DNA of 64,000 nt from Burkholderiales bacterium PBB2 (GCA_002255955.1 NKIM01000002.1:186001-250000), one strand, 5' to 3'. Shown: positions 34,030-46,709, counted from the first letter of the stretch. Notes: generated by a model not told the origin, from the sequence alone. Translations and numbers: made by a program.

Positions 34030-36885
34030 TCAAGCACCGAGCGCAACCCGGGCTGTCACGGCGGCCGTGGCAGGCAGGTCGACCGGGCGCGAACGCTTGC
34101 GCAGCAGGCCCGCGCTCACGCTCGCCTGTGGGGCGCTGAGCAGGGTGCCCAGCTCGGTCAGCTCGGCACAGGCCGCGCTGGCGCTGAGGCCCACCCAGGT
34201 GTTGCGGCCGGCGCGCTTGGCCATGTAGAGGGCCTGGTCGGCCAGGCTGACGACCTGCTGCCAGTCCAGGCGCTCGGCCTGGCTGGGGATGAAGGGCAGG
34301 GCGGCGAAGCCGACCGAGCAGCTCAGGGCCAGGGTCGCATCGGCCGCGATGGCAAAGGGCTCCTGGGCCACGGCCGCGCGGATGCGCTCGGCGAACTGCG
34401 GGCCGGCCTCGGCGTCCACTCCGCGCGCCACGACCAGGAACTCCTCGCCGCCCCAGCGCACCAGATAGTCTGATTCGCGGCAGGCGCGGCGCAGGCGCTC
34501 GCGCATCTGCACCAGCACCGCATCGCCGGCCGGGTGGCCCCAGTCGTCGTTGACCTGCTTGAAGTGGTCGATGTCCACCAGCAGAAAGACCAGGTCCGAC
34601 TCCGCCGGACGTGGCCGTTCGGGCTGGCGCCGCCAGTCTTGATAGAGGCGCAGGCATTGCGCCACCTCGGTGGCCAGGTGCTGCTCCAGAAAGCGACGGT
34701 TGCGCAGGCCGGTCAGCGGGTCGGTCAGGCTGATGTCCTTGAGCGATTGGTAGGCGCGCTCCAGCTCCTGGTTCTTCTCCAGGACCTCGGCCTGGGCCTG
34801 GTGCAGATGGCCCAGGGTGCTTTCCAGGCGGCGGTAGTTGCGCGTGTTCTCCAGCGCGATCGAGCCGTAGGCGGCCAGGCTGCGGAAGATCAGGCGCTCG
34901 CGGTCGGCGTAGGCAAACGCCTGGCTGGACTGGATGGACATCACGCCCAGCACCCGCTCATTGGCCAGCAGGGGCATGAACATGGAGCTCAGGGTCGGCT
35001 GCGTGCCCGGGGCCAGGTTTTGCGGCGTGTCCGGGCTGATGTCGCGGAACAGCTCGCAGCGCTCGCGGGCGCAGCGTGCCGCCTGAGACTGTGGCGAATC
35101 GCAGGGAATGGCAAAAGGCGTGATCGGCCGGCCGTTCTCGGTGCCGTAGGCCAGGCGCAGCTCCTGAGCCGCCTCGTCGAGCAGGTAGACGGCGAAATGG
35201 TTGGCCGTCAGCAGGCCGTGGACATTGCGGTCCAGGGTGGCGTAGACCGCCTGCTCCTGCAGATGGGCGGTGATCTCCTGGCCGATCAGGCTGAGCTTCT
35301 CCAGCGTCGCACCAGTTTGGCTGAGCAGCTCGGCGCGCTCGGCCGAGGCGGCGGCCAGCTGGCGCAGATGCTCGCTCTCGGCCGCCGTGCGTTCGGCTTG
35401 GAAGCGCGCCTCCATGGACATCAGGCGTTTGCTGACGTCTTGCTTGTGCACGCTCTCGCTGGCCGCGCGGGCCCGGCCGGCGTAGTGATACGCCTGCAGG
35501 CCATCGCCGAGGCGGGCGTACTCGCTGGCAATGGCGTCGAACACCGCGGGCGGCACATTGTGCTGGGCCTCGGGCGCGTACACGGCCAGGGATCGCAGCA
35601 GGAAATGCAGGCTGGCGCTGGCCGCCTGCATGCCGGGCGGTGGCGGCAGGGCGTGGCGCTCGTGCAGGGTGGCCAGCACGCGCAAAGCCTCGCAGTGGTG
35701 GAAGGCGAAATGGCTGGGCTGGGCCAGGGCCAGGGCTTTCTCGGCCGTGGCCACCGCCTCCTCGGCGCGGCCCAGCTCCGACAGGCAGAGCGCGGCCACG
35801 TTCATGGCATTGAGGCGCAGGTCCAGGCTGCGCGGTATAGGCCCCGGCGCCTCCAGGCGCAGGGCGGTGGCCAGCGCCGCCTCGGGCTGCTTGAGGTCGC
35901 GCTGCAGCTCGGCCAGGTAGAGCAGACCCAGGCTGTAGGCGCGCGAGCTTTGCAGCGGCGCCAGCAGGGCCAGGCCTTCGTTGAGGGCCTGCTGCGAGGT
36001 TTGCAGCTCGCCCAGCCGGCATTGCACCGTGCCCACCTGCAGCAGGGCCAGGCCCAGCACCAGAGGCCAGCCGGTCGGTCGCGCGCGGCTCAGGCTGCGC
36101 TGCATCCATTCCATGGCTTGGGCGTCGTCGCCGAGGTTGGAGAAGGCCACGCCCATGGTCGTCAGCGTCAGCGCAATCTGGCGCGGCAGGCCGGCACGGG
36201 TCAGCTCGGTGACGGTGTGGCTGCAAACCTGGAAGACGGTGCGGAAGTCCGAGCGCTGCAAGGCCTCGAAGCTCAGGAACTCGTTGCACATCACATGCAG
36301 GGCCGGGTGCAGGGCTCGATCCAGGCGCTCGCGCACATGCCGGCTCCACTGCGCGGCGGCGGCCGGGCCGTCCTGGCGCAGGGCCGCATGGGCAATGCAG
36401 AGCTGGGCAAACTCCAGCCGGAAATCGTCGTCGCAGCCCACGGCCACGCTGGCCGCGGCATCGAGCTCGCGGCAGCGCAGGGCCAGGTCGTAGCGGTCGC
36501 CGGCGATCTGGGCCAGCAGCAGATGGGCATCGGACAGCAGCCGCATCTCGCCCTGCTGGCGCGCCAGCTCCACCACCTGGCGCGCTTGCGCCTGGGCCGC
36601 GTCCAGCTCGGCGAACAGCCACAGGCATTCGGCCTGCAGCAGCTGCAAGCGCAGACGCAGACCCGCCGCCGTGCCGCCGGAGTTCAGCGCATGGGCGACC
36701 GGGGCCTCTTGAAGTTCGGCCAGCAGCTGCTCGGCCAGCTGTTGCGCGCGCCGCGTCTGACGTTCGCGCAGATGCCAGGCCAGGGCCACGCGCTCGTGCA
36801 CGCAGGCAGCGGCACCGGCCGCATGGAGGCGGGCCTCCAGCTCGGCAAACTCATCGTCGGTGAGGATCAGATGCATGGCGCGCAT
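34030..36885 (-). CDS. TPR-GAF-GGDEF diguanylate cyclase
   Basis: 951 residues. About 1-500 are TPR-like helical repeats, about 530-690 a GAF domain (TLEKLSLIGQEI, YATLDRNVHGLLTANHFAVYLLDE, VLGVMSIQSSQAFAY), then a coiled coil, and a GGDEF domain with intact GGEEF at 812-816 (DPLTGLRNRRFLEQHL before it). An RxxD inhibition site (RESD) sits five residues upstream, so product inhibition is expected. It is predicted to make cyclic di-GMP in the cytoplasm in response to a TPR- or GAF-sensed signal. The TPR-GAF part is paralogous to the histidine kinase at 41-44 kb. ATG 36876 is an alternative start. Confidence 0.92.
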   Translation of the reverse strand: MRAMHLILTDDEFAELEARLHAAGAAACVHERVALAWHLRERQTRRAQQLAEQLLAELQEAPVAHALNSGGTAAGLRLRLQLLQAECLWLFAELDAAQAQARQVVELARQQGEMRLLSDAHLLLAQIAGDRYDLALRCRELDAAASVAVGCDDDFRLEFAQLCIAHAALRQDGPAAAAQWSRHVRERLDRALHPALHVMCNEFLSFEALQRSDFRTVFQVCSHTVTELTRAGLPRQIALTLTTMGVAFSNLGDDAQAMEWMQRSLSRARPTGWPLVLGLALLQVGTVQCRLGELQTSQQALNEGLALLAPLQSSRAYSLGLLYLAELQRDLKQPEAALATALRLEAPGPIPRSLDLRLNAMNVAALCLSELGRAEEAVATAEKALALAQPSHFAFHHCEALRVLATLHERHALPPPPGMQAASASLHFLLRSLAVYAPEAQHNVPPAVFDAIASEYARLGDGLQAYHYAGRARAASESVHKQDVSKRLMSMEARFQAERTAAESEHLRQLAAASAERAELLSQTGATLEKLSLIGQEITAHLQEQAVYATLDRNVHGLLTANHFAVYLLDEAAQELRLAYGTENGRPITPFAIPCDSPQSQAARCARERCELFRDISPDTPQNLAPGTQPTLSSMFMPLLANERVLGVMSIQSSQAFAYADRERLIFRSLAAYGSIALENTRNYRRLESTLGHLHQAQAEVLEKNQELERAYQSLKDISLTDPLTGLRNRRFLEQHLATEVAQCLRLYQDWRRQPERPRPAESDLVFLLVDIDHFKQVNDDWGHPAGDAVLVQMRERLRRACRESDYLVRWGGEEFLVVARGVDAEAGPQFAERIRAAVAQEPFAIAADATLALSCSVGFAALPFIPSQAERLDWQQVVSLADQALYMAKRAGRNTWVGLSASAACAELTELGTLLSAPQASVSAGLLRKRSRPVDLPATAAVTARVALGA

Positions 36886-36910
36886 TCTGTCAGTCTGGAC
36901 CCACCAAAAC

Positions 36911-36939
36911 GAAGGGCTCGCCGGTCAAGCGAGCCCTTC
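36911..36939 (-). terminator. Strong hairpin after the katG unit
   Basis: GAAGGGCTCGC (36911-36921) and GCGAGCCCTTC (36929-36939) form a perfect 11-base stem with a 7-base loop. On the minus strand GTTTTGG follows closely. It ends the katG/small-peptide unit before the cyclase gene. Confidence 0.7.
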
Positions 36940-36975
36940 TTGCTGTGCATCAATGCCGCTTTCGCGGCACGGCGT

Positions 36976-37092
36976 TCAATGCGGCTGGTTGTGCGTGAAC
37001 TGCAGCAGCATGCCCAGGCCCGCGGCGGCACCGCCGCAATGGATGGCCAGTCCGGCCAGCAGGCGCAAGTGTCGGCGCATCTTCAGGTCCAT
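36976..37092 (-). CDS. 38-residue single-pass membrane peptide downstream of katG
   Basis: ATG at 37092 and TGA at 36976-36978. GGGAG stands 6 bases before the ATG, and the start is only 15 bases after the katG stop, with a strong hairpin downstream. The product has a basic start (MDLKMRRHLR), one hydrophobic helix of about 22 residues (LLAGLAIHCGGAAAGLGMLL) and a polar tail ending NQPH. It was found by reading the gap. Co-transcription with katG suggests a role in peroxide stress, perhaps a membrane-associated small regulator or protein partner. No homologue is known to me. Confidence 0.6.
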   Translation of the reverse strand: MDLKMRRHLRLLAGLAIHCGGAAAGLGMLLQFTHNQPH

Positions 37093-37107
37093 ATCTGACT
37101 CCCGATT

Positions 37108-39366
<2,259 letters not shown>

Positions 39367-39424
39367 GCAAAAGCTTGCTCGCCCTGACAATCGCATGCCC
39401 ATCTTCTGAAGAAAACGAAAAACC

Positions 39425-40174
39425 ATGTCCCTGCGATGGAGTCCTTTGCTGTTCCGCTGGCACCGCTGGCTGGGCTATCTCGTGGCGCTGCAGGTGCTGG
39501 CCTGGATCCTGGGCGGGCTGATCTTTGCCTGGCTGCCCTTTCAAGCCTGGGTCAAGGGCGGTGAGGTGCTGCGCAAACCCCAGCTCAGCCTGCCCGCAAG
39601 CTGGCAGCTGCAGCAGCAGGAGCTGCCGAGCGAGCGTGGCGCGCTGCTGGCCTTGCAGGCCGTGGCCACGCCGGCCGGCGCGGCGCTCAAGCTGCGCCAT
39701 GCCCAGGGCGGCGAGAGCTGGGTGCTGGCCGGTGGCGGCCCCCTGGCCGCGCCGACGGCGGCTGAAGTGGAGGCCTTTGCCCGCACGCTCTACATCGGTG
39801 AGGGGCCCTTGCTGGGTGTCGAGCAAATCGACGAGCCGCCCCGCCGCCTCGGCCTGGTGCGGGAGCTGGGCGAGCGCCCTGGGCCGTTCTGGCGTGTGCG
39901 CTTCGACGATCGCTTCCAGAGCCGCTTCTACTTCGACACCCGCAGCGGCGAGCTGCTGGCCGTGCGCAACGAGGCCTGGGTGCTCTACGACTTTTTCTGG
40001 CGCCTGCACCTGATGGACTACCAGGGTGGCGAGGATTTCAACAACGGCTGGCTGCGCGCGGCCTCGGCCGCCGCCCTCCTGCTGGTGATCAGCGGCCTGG
40101 GCCTGAGCGGGCTGGCGCTGGCGCGGGCCTGGCGCCGCGCGCGCCGCCATGCGGCGGCATCAAGCCCGGGCTGA
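39425..40174 (+). CDS. PepSY-domain membrane protein
   Basis: 249 residues: an N-terminal transmembrane helix (WLGYLVALQVLAWILGGLIFAW), a periplasmic PepSY-type region (about 55-205, with FYFDTRSGELLAVRNEAW), and a C-terminal helix (AASAAALLLVISGLGLSGLALA) with a basic tail. It belongs to the PepSY-associated transmembrane group linked to iron reduction, cofactor handling or peptidase control. It is divergent from katG, so a common promoter region serves both. Its last 15 bases overlap the convergent Ada-like gene. Confidence 0.82.
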   Translation: MSLRWSPLLFRWHRWLGYLVALQVLAWILGGLIFAWLPFQAWVKGGEVLRKPQLSLPASWQLQQQELPSERGALLALQAVATPAGAALKLRHAQGGESWVLAGGGPLAAPTAAEVEAFARTLYIGEGPLLGVEQIDEPPRRLGLVRELGERPGPFWRVRFDDRFQSRFYFDTRSGELLAVRNEAWVLYDFFWRLHLMDYQGGEDFNNGWLRAASAAALLLVISGLGLSGLALARAWRRARRHAAASSPG

Positions 40175-41026
40175 AGCGGCGGCACCCGTGGCCCGCGCAT
40201 CGGCCCGGGCCAGCTCCAGGCCCAGCAGGGCGCGCTTGCGCTTCGGGCCCCAGCGGTACTCGCCGAACTCCGCATTGGCGCGGATCACCCGGTGGCAGGG
40301 GATCAGGCAGGCGATCGGGTTGGCCGCCACGCAGCTGGCCACCGCCCGCACCGCCTGCGGCGCGCCGGCCAGCCGGGCCAGCTGGGTGTAGCTCAAGACC
40401 TGACCCTCGGGGATCTGCAGCAGCGCTTGCCAGACCTTGAGCCGCAGCGGCGTGCCGCTGAGCGCCAGGCCGATGGGCTGACTGGGCTGCAGGCCGGACA
40501 GGCGCCGCTGCAGCTCCTCGGCCAGCGGCCGCAGCGCGCTGTCATCGCGTTGCCAGATGGCCTGGGGCAGCTGCTGGGCCGCAGCCTCGGCCAGGGCCTC
40601 GGGGGATTCGTCCTGCAAAAAGCTCAGCTGGTGCAGGCCGCGCGCGCTGGCCGCCAGCCAGACCGGGCCGAGCAGGCTGTCCACCACGCTCCACTGCATC
40701 TGCAGGCCCTGGCCAGCCTGTTTGAACTGGCCCGGCGTCATGCCGTCGACGCTGAGAAACAGGTCGTGCAGGCGCGAGGGCCCCGAGAGCCCGGCCGCCA
40801 GGGCCGCGTCCAGCACCGGCTCGGCCGCGCGCAGGCTGGCCTTGGCCCGCTCCAGGGCCAGGGCCTGCTCGAACTCCTTGGGCGTGACGCCGGCCAGCTC
40901 GACAAAGCGGCGCTGGAAATGAAACAGGCTCATACCCGCGGCCTCGGCCAGGGTTTGCAAGGGCACGGGGCCCTGGCTCAGCTGCTCCAGGGCCTGGCGG
41001 ACGCGGTCGTAGTGGGGGCGGTTCAT
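40160..41026 (-). CDS. Ada-like AraC regulator fused to O6-methylguanine-DNA methyltransferase
   Basis: 288 residues. An AraC-type helix-turn-helix region (about 5-105, LQTLAEAAGMSLFHFQRRFVELAG) is joined to a methyltransferase domain with the active-site Cys244 in ANPIACLIPCHRVI and the following FGEYRWGPKRKRALL. The N-terminal zinc domain of full-length Ada, with its phosphotriester-sensing Cys, is missing. The protein can therefore repair alkylated bases but may not be switched on by methylphosphotriesters. GTG or other upstream starts are unlikely; ATG 41026 is used. Its 3' end overlaps the PepSY gene. Confidence 0.88.
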   Translation of the reverse strand: MNRPHYDRVRQALEQLSQGPVPLQTLAEAAGMSLFHFQRRFVELAGVTPKEFEQALALERAKASLRAAEPVLDAALAAGLSGPSRLHDLFLSVDGMTPGQFKQAGQGLQMQWSVVDSLLGPVWLAASARGLHQLSFLQDESPEALAEAAAQQLPQAIWQRDDSALRPLAEELQRRLSGLQPSQPIGLALSGTPLRLKVWQALLQIPEGQVLSYTQLARLAGAPQAVRAVASCVAANPIACLIPCHRVIRANAEFGEYRWGPKRKRALLGLELARADARATGAAASARA

Positions 41027-41085
41027 GGCTTCAGTGTGCCGGGCGCTGCGGCCCGCGGCCACCCGCTTCTTGCGGCATCGCCCGT

Positions 41086-43965
41086 TCAGATCGCCGCAGC
41101 CGCATCGCCAGCATCTGCATCAGCCGGGCGCTGGGCCTCGGGTGCTTGCAGTGGCAGGCAGAGGACGAAGCAGCAGCCCGGCCCGGGCATGGGGTCCAGC
41201 GCCAGGCTGCCGCCGAGCAGGGAGCTGACGATGTTGTGGCTGATGGACAGGCCCAGGCCGCTGCCGCCCTGGCCGAACTTCGTGGTGAAAAAAGGCTCGA
41301 AGATGCGCCCGGCATGGGCCGGGCTGATGCCCACGCCGTCGTCGCGGAAGCGCAGCTCGGCGCGGCCGTCCTTCAGCAGCCGGGCGCTCAGCCGCATCAG
41401 GCCGCCGCGGCGGGCGCCAAAGCCGTGCAGCATGGCGTTGTTGACCAGATTGCTGAGCACCTGGCCCAGGGGGCCGGGAAAGCTGTTGAGCAGGATGCCC
41501 TCGGGCACGTCCAGCTCCAGCTTGTGGCCTTGCTTGCGGATGCTGGCCTGCAGCGTGGCGGTGACCTGCTCGCAGAGCACGGCCAGGTCGAACAGGCGAC
41601 GCTGCTCGGCCGTGCGGTCCACGGCCACCTGCTTGAAGCTGGTGATCAACTCGGCCGCGGTTTCCAGGCCTTGCATGATGAGCCGGGCCACCGAGCGGGT
41701 TTCGCCCAGATAGGCCTCCAGCTCGCTGCGGCGCAGCTCCTTGCTGGCGGCGGCGCGCTCGATCTCCTGGGTGCGCTGGTCCAGGGTGCTGGCCATCAGC
41801 AGGCTGTTGCCCAGCGGGGTATTCAGCTCGTGGGCGATGCCGGCCACCAGGGCGCCCAGGGCGGCCAGCTTCTCCTGCGCCACCAGCTGGCTTTGCGCCT
41901 GCTGCAGGCGGCGGTAGGCGATGGCGTTGTCCAGGGCGATGGCGGCAAAGGCATTGAGCGAGCGGAAGATCATGCGCTCATGCTCGCCGTAAGCCTGGGC
42001 CTGGGGCGATTGCACGGTCACCACGCCCAGCAGGCGCTCCTGGATCAGCAGGGGCGCGAACATGGCGCTGAGCGTGCGCATGGTGCCGGGCACCTGGCTG
42101 GGGTCGCTGCCGTCTTCGGCCAGCTGGATGGACAGCTCGCGGCGCTCGCGCGCGCAGCGGGCGGCGTTGGAGCTGGGGTTGTCCAGGGCGATGTGGTCGG
42201 GCGGCAGGGGCTGGCCGTCTTCCAGGCCGAAGACCGAATTGATGCCCTCGCCCTCATCGTCCAGCAAGTAGATCTCGAAGCCGCGCGCATCGAGCAGGGC
42301 CGGGATGTGGCGGCTCAACGCCGCGAAGATCGAGGCCGTGTCCAGATGGCGGGTCAGCTCCAGGCCGATCTGGCCCAGCTTCTCCAGCGTGCTGCTGTTG
42401 CGCTGCATCAGGGCGGCGCGCTGGCGCTCGGCCTCGGCCAGCTGCTGCAGATGCTGGGCCTCGGTGCGGGCGTTCTCGTTGAGGTGATGCAGCTGCAAGG
42501 CCTCGACCCGGTCGGCCGAGCTGCGGCTGAGCATGCTGGCGCGCGCGCTGGCGGCCTGCTGGCTGGTCTCGAAGGCCTCGCGGTAGCGGCCCGTGCCGGC
42601 GTAGGCCAGGGCCAGGGCGGTCAGCAGCTCGGCGCTGTCCTTGTAGCCGGCGATGGATTTGGCCCGCTCGCGAGCCAGTTCCAGCAACTGCACGGCCTGG
42701 GCCTGCCCTGCGGCGCCGGGCGCGCGCTGGGCGATCTGGGCCAGCACCATGCGCAGCTCGACCTCGGCCTCGGCGGCGCCGCTGAGCTCGGCCACGGCCA
42801 GGTCTTCGCGTGCCATCTGTTCGGCGGCCTCACCCTGGCCGAGCAAGAGCAGGGCGCGCGCATGGCCGCGCCGGGCATTGCGTTGCAGATCAAGGTAGCC
42901 GCCCGGGTGTCGCTGCAAGGCTTCGAAATAGTCGAGCGCCTTTTGACCCTCGCCCAGGTCCAGGGCCAGCAGGCCTTGGTAGCTCAGGCAGACCGCGTAA
43001 TTGCGCGAATCGGGCTGCGGCGCGAAGATCTGCGTGCCCTCGTCGAGCAGGCTGCGTGCCAGCTCCAGCCGGCCCAGGCGGCGCAGGGTTTCGCCCATCT
43101 GCATCAGGCAGCTGCCCAGGCTGGCCGACCAGCCCGAGGCGCGCGCCATCTGCAGGCCGCGCTCCATCCACTCCAGCGCCGACTCCGGGTCGTTCAAATC
43201 GTTGAAGGCGCTGCCCAGATTGCCGAGGGTGTTGATGGTCTCGCGCACATAGCCGGCGTCCTGCAGCGGCTGGATCAGGCTGGAGAAACGCCGCACAGCC
43301 AGCTTCAGGTCCCGCGCACGCAGGGCGCGGTAGCCCTGGTAAAGCTCGATCAGCACCGCCGCGCTGACATGCAGGCCACTCAGCTCGCTGGGGAAATGCT
43401 GGCCCCAGCGCAGCTCGGCAGCTTCGCGGTTTTGCAGGCCGGCGCTGCGCGCCAGGCTGCATTCAAAAATCCACTGGCGGGTGCGGTCGCCGGCCTGCTC
43501 GGCCCGGGCAATGGCCTGCTCCAGCGCGGCGCAGCTGGCGGCCATCTGCCCGCCGCCGCTGTGCAGCTGGGCTTGCAGCCAGGCGACATCGGCGCAGGCC
43601 AGCCAGTCCTGTGCGGCTTCGGCTTCGGCGCGCAGCACCCGGGCCTCGAACAGGCCTTCGGCATAGCGGGTGTAGAGGCGCAGCGCGTCCAGCCGGGTCA
43701 GGCGCAGGCGGCGCTGCAGGGCGGCGCGTGTGGCCTCGGGCAGTTCGGGCGTGTCGGCCATGGCCTGCTCGGCGGCTTCGGCGCGGGCCAGGGCTTGGGG
43801 CGTGTCGCGCTCGCGCTCATGCCAGGCCAGGGCCACCCGCAGGGCGCAGCGTTCGGCCGGCGGCAGGGCGGGGCGGTCCAGTTGCGCCCTCAACTCGGCC
43901 AGCACGGCCTCCTGCTCGTACAGCCGCAGCTCCGAGAGGATGGCTGCCGCGGCCGCTTCGCTCAT
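41086..43965 (-). CDS. TPR-GAF histidine kinase, translationally coupled to oxyR
   Basis: 959 residues. TPR-like helices fill about 1-500, a GAF domain lies at about 520-690 (TLEKLGQIGLELTRHL, FAALSRHIPALLDARGFEIYLLDD, LLGVVTVQSPQAQAYG), and the kinase core follows: phosphoacceptor His712 in GIAHELNTPLGN, N-box NLVNNAMLHGF, G1 box DDGVGIS and G2 box GSGLGLSISH. It is probably cytoplasmic with no membrane helix. Its ATG overlaps the oxyR stop as ATGA, so the two are made together. No cognate response regulator gene adjoins. The sensory half is paralogous to the diguanylate cyclase at 34-37 kb. Confidence 0.92.
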   Translation of the reverse strand: MSEAAAAAILSELRLYEQEAVLAELRAQLDRPALPPAERCALRVALAWHERERDTPQALARAEAAEQAMADTPELPEATRAALQRRLRLTRLDALRLYTRYAEGLFEARVLRAEAEAAQDWLACADVAWLQAQLHSGGGQMAASCAALEQAIARAEQAGDRTRQWIFECSLARSAGLQNREAAELRWGQHFPSELSGLHVSAAVLIELYQGYRALRARDLKLAVRRFSSLIQPLQDAGYVRETINTLGNLGSAFNDLNDPESALEWMERGLQMARASGWSASLGSCLMQMGETLRRLGRLELARSLLDEGTQIFAPQPDSRNYAVCLSYQGLLALDLGEGQKALDYFEALQRHPGGYLDLQRNARRGHARALLLLGQGEAAEQMAREDLAVAELSGAAEAEVELRMVLAQIAQRAPGAAGQAQAVQLLELARERAKSIAGYKDSAELLTALALAYAGTGRYREAFETSQQAASARASMLSRSSADRVEALQLHHLNENARTEAQHLQQLAEAERQRAALMQRNSSTLEKLGQIGLELTRHLDTASIFAALSRHIPALLDARGFEIYLLDDEGEGINSVFGLEDGQPLPPDHIALDNPSSNAARCARERRELSIQLAEDGSDPSQVPGTMRTLSAMFAPLLIQERLLGVVTVQSPQAQAYGEHERMIFRSLNAFAAIALDNAIAYRRLQQAQSQLVAQEKLAALGALVAGIAHELNTPLGNSLLMASTLDQRTQEIERAAASKELRRSELEAYLGETRSVARLIMQGLETAAELITSFKQVAVDRTAEQRRLFDLAVLCEQVTATLQASIRKQGHKLELDVPEGILLNSFPGPLGQVLSNLVNNAMLHGFGARRGGLMRLSARLLKDGRAELRFRDDGVGISPAHAGRIFEPFFTTKFGQGGSGLGLSISHNIVSSLLGGSLALDPMPGPGCCFVLCLPLQAPEAQRPADADAGDAAAAI

Positions 43966-44882
43966 GACAGGCGCTTCACCCCCGCCAGGCTGCAGCCGTA
44001 GACGGCGTTGCGCAGCGCAGCGATGGCCTCGTAGCGGGTGAAGGTCTTGCGCCAGGCCAGCACCACGCGGCGTGTGGGCACCGGCGGCGCAAAGGGCACG
44101 AAGCGCAGATGCGTGGGCGGCAGCAGGGGCACGCTGAGCGCCGGCACCACGGTCACGCCCATGCCCGAGGCCACCATGTGCTTGATGGTTTCGAGTGAGC
44201 TGCCTTCAAAACTCTTGCGTATGCCTTCGGCATCGCTGCTGAAGCGGGCGAACTCGGGGCAGACCTCGAGCACATGGTCGCGGAAGCAATGGCCGGCGCC
44301 GAGCAGCAGCATGGTTTCGCTCTTGAGCTCCTCGGCCGACACCGACTCGCGCCCGGCGAAGGGGTGGCTGGCCGGCACGGCGATCATGAAGTCTTCGTCG
44401 TAGAGCGGCGCCACGGCCAGGCCGGTGTCGGGGAAGGGCTCGGCCATGATGGCGCAGTCCAGCTCGCCGGTGCGCAGCATCTCCAGCAGCTTGACGGTGA
44501 AGTTCTCCTGCAGCATCAGCGGCATCTGCGGGTACTGCTCGATGACGTTCTTCACCAGCTCGGGCAGCAGATAGGGCGCGATGGTGTAAATCAGGCCCAC
44601 GCGCAGGGCGCCGGCCAGGGGGTCTTTGCCGCGCTTGGCGATCTCGTGGATGGCGCTGGCCTGCTCGATCACCGACTGGGCCTGGCGCACGATGTCTTCG
44701 CCCAGCGGCGTCACCTTGATCTCGTTGGCGCCGCGCTCGAAGATGCGCACGTCCAGCTCTTCTTCAAGCTTCTTGATGGCCACGCTGAGCGTGGGTTGGG
44801 ACACGAAACAGGCCTCGGCGGCGCGGCCGAAATGGCGTTCGCGGGCCACGGCAACGATGTAGCGCAACTCGGTCAGGGTCAT
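43962..44882 (-). CDS. oxyR: Peroxide-sensing LysR-type regulator OxyR
   Basis: 306 residues from ATG 44882, which is preceded by AGGA at an 8-base spacer; ATG 44891 is a less likely start. The N-terminal helix-turn-helix is the LysR pattern MTLTELRYIVAVARERHFGRAAEACFVSQPTLS (read in segments). The redox pair Cys199 and Cys208 in GHCFRDHVLEVC sits at exactly the E. coli OxyR positions. On oxidation these form a disulfide and activate katG, dps, ahpC and similar genes. katG and dps are both encoded in this window. The gene is first in an operon with a histidine kinase gene. Confidence 0.95.
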   Translation of the reverse strand: MTLTELRYIVAVARERHFGRAAEACFVSQPTLSVAIKKLEEELDVRIFERGANEIKVTPLGEDIVRQAQSVIEQASAIHEIAKRGKDPLAGALRVGLIYTIAPYLLPELVKNVIEQYPQMPLMLQENFTVKLLEMLRTGELDCAIMAEPFPDTGLAVAPLYDEDFMIAVPASHPFAGRESVSAEELKSETMLLLGAGHCFRDHVLEVCPEFARFSSDAEGIRKSFEGSSLETIKHMVASGMGVTVVPALSVPLLPPTHLRFVPFAPPVPTRRVVLAWRKTFTRYEAIAALRNAVYGCSLAGVKRLS

Positions 44883-45038
44883 GCGGCCCATCCTAACTGG
44901 AGCGCGGGGCTTGCGCCCGGGGCCGGCCCGCCATTGGATGGCCCAGCCTAGCGCAAACCCGGATACAGGCGGCTACACTGCGCGCCAATTGGGGCCTGGC
45001 TTTGCGGGCTCCGCCCCCACAGCCCCCGAGGAGCCGCC

Positions 45039-45845
45039 ATGACCGAGCGCAAACCCATGACCTTGCAGCGCCTGCTGGACATGCATGCCAGCGGCGACAA
45101 GATCGCCATGCTGACCTGCTACGACGCCGCTTTCGCCACCTTGCTGGACGAAGCGGGCGTGGACGTGCTGCTGGTCGGCGATTCCCTGGGCAATGTGTTG
45201 CAGGGCCAGAGCAGCACTGTGCCGGTCTCGCTGGACGAGATGGTCTATCACACCCGCTGCGTCGCCCGTGGCCGCAAGAGCGCCTGGGTGATCGGTGATC
45301 TGCCCTTTGACAGCTATCAAAGCTCGCCCCAGGAAGCCTGGAAGAGCGCGGCCGCCCTGGTCAAGGCTGGCGCTCACATGGTCAAGCTCGAAGGCGGTGG
45401 CTGGACGGCACCGGTGGTGCGCTTTCTGGTCGAGCGCGGCATCCCGGTTTGCGGCCATCTGGGCCTGACGCCGCAGACCGCCACCATGCTGGGCGGCTAC
45501 AAGGTGCAGGGCCGCGAGGAAGCGGCCGCCGCGCTGATGAAACAGCATGCGCGCGAGCTGGTCGAGGCCGGCGCGCAGATGCTGGTGCTGGAGATGGTGC
45601 CCTCTGCCCTGGCGGCCGAGCTGACCCAGAGCCTGGGCATCCCGGTCATCGGCATCGGCGGCGGCGTGGCCTGCTCGGGCCAGGTGCTGGTGCTGCACGA
45701 CATGCTGGACGTGACCCCGGGCCGCCGCCCGCGCTTCGTCAAGAACTTCATGCAGGGCGCGGCCTCGGTGCAGGACGCGGTGCTGCGTTATGTCGCCGCG
45801 GTCAAGGCCCAGACCTTCCCGCAGGACGATCTGCACGGCTACTGA
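45039..45845 (+). CDS. panB: 3-methyl-2-oxobutanoate hydroxymethyltransferase
   Basis: 268 residues. The family signatures are intact: [47 protein letters not shown] and [21 protein letters not shown], with metal ligands in the DSLGN and EGG segments. It adds a hydroxymethyl group from methylene-tetrahydrofolate to 2-oxoisovalerate, the first step of pantothenate and coenzyme A synthesis. It is followed by panC 30 bases downstream. A TACACT at 44974-44979 is a possible -10 element. Confidence 0.97.
   Translation: MTERKPMTLQRLLDMHASGDKIAMLTCYDAAFATLLDEAGVDVLLVGDSLGNVLQGQSSTVPVSLDEMVYHTRCVARGRKSAWVIGDLPFDSYQSSPQEAWKSAAALVKAGAHMVKLEGGGWTAPVVRFLVERGIPVCGHLGLTPQTATMLGGYKVQGREEAAAALMKQHARELVEAGAQMLVLEMVPSALAAELTQSLGIPVIGIGGGVACSGQVLVLHDMLDVTPGRRPRFVKNFMQGAASVQDAVLRYVAAVKAQTFPQDDLHGY

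Positions 45846-46709
<864 letters not shown>

Noticed and set aside
41146-44001. 951-residue plus-strand frame
   Set aside because: It is antisense to the histidine kinase gene; composition and lack of motifs mark it as a shadow.
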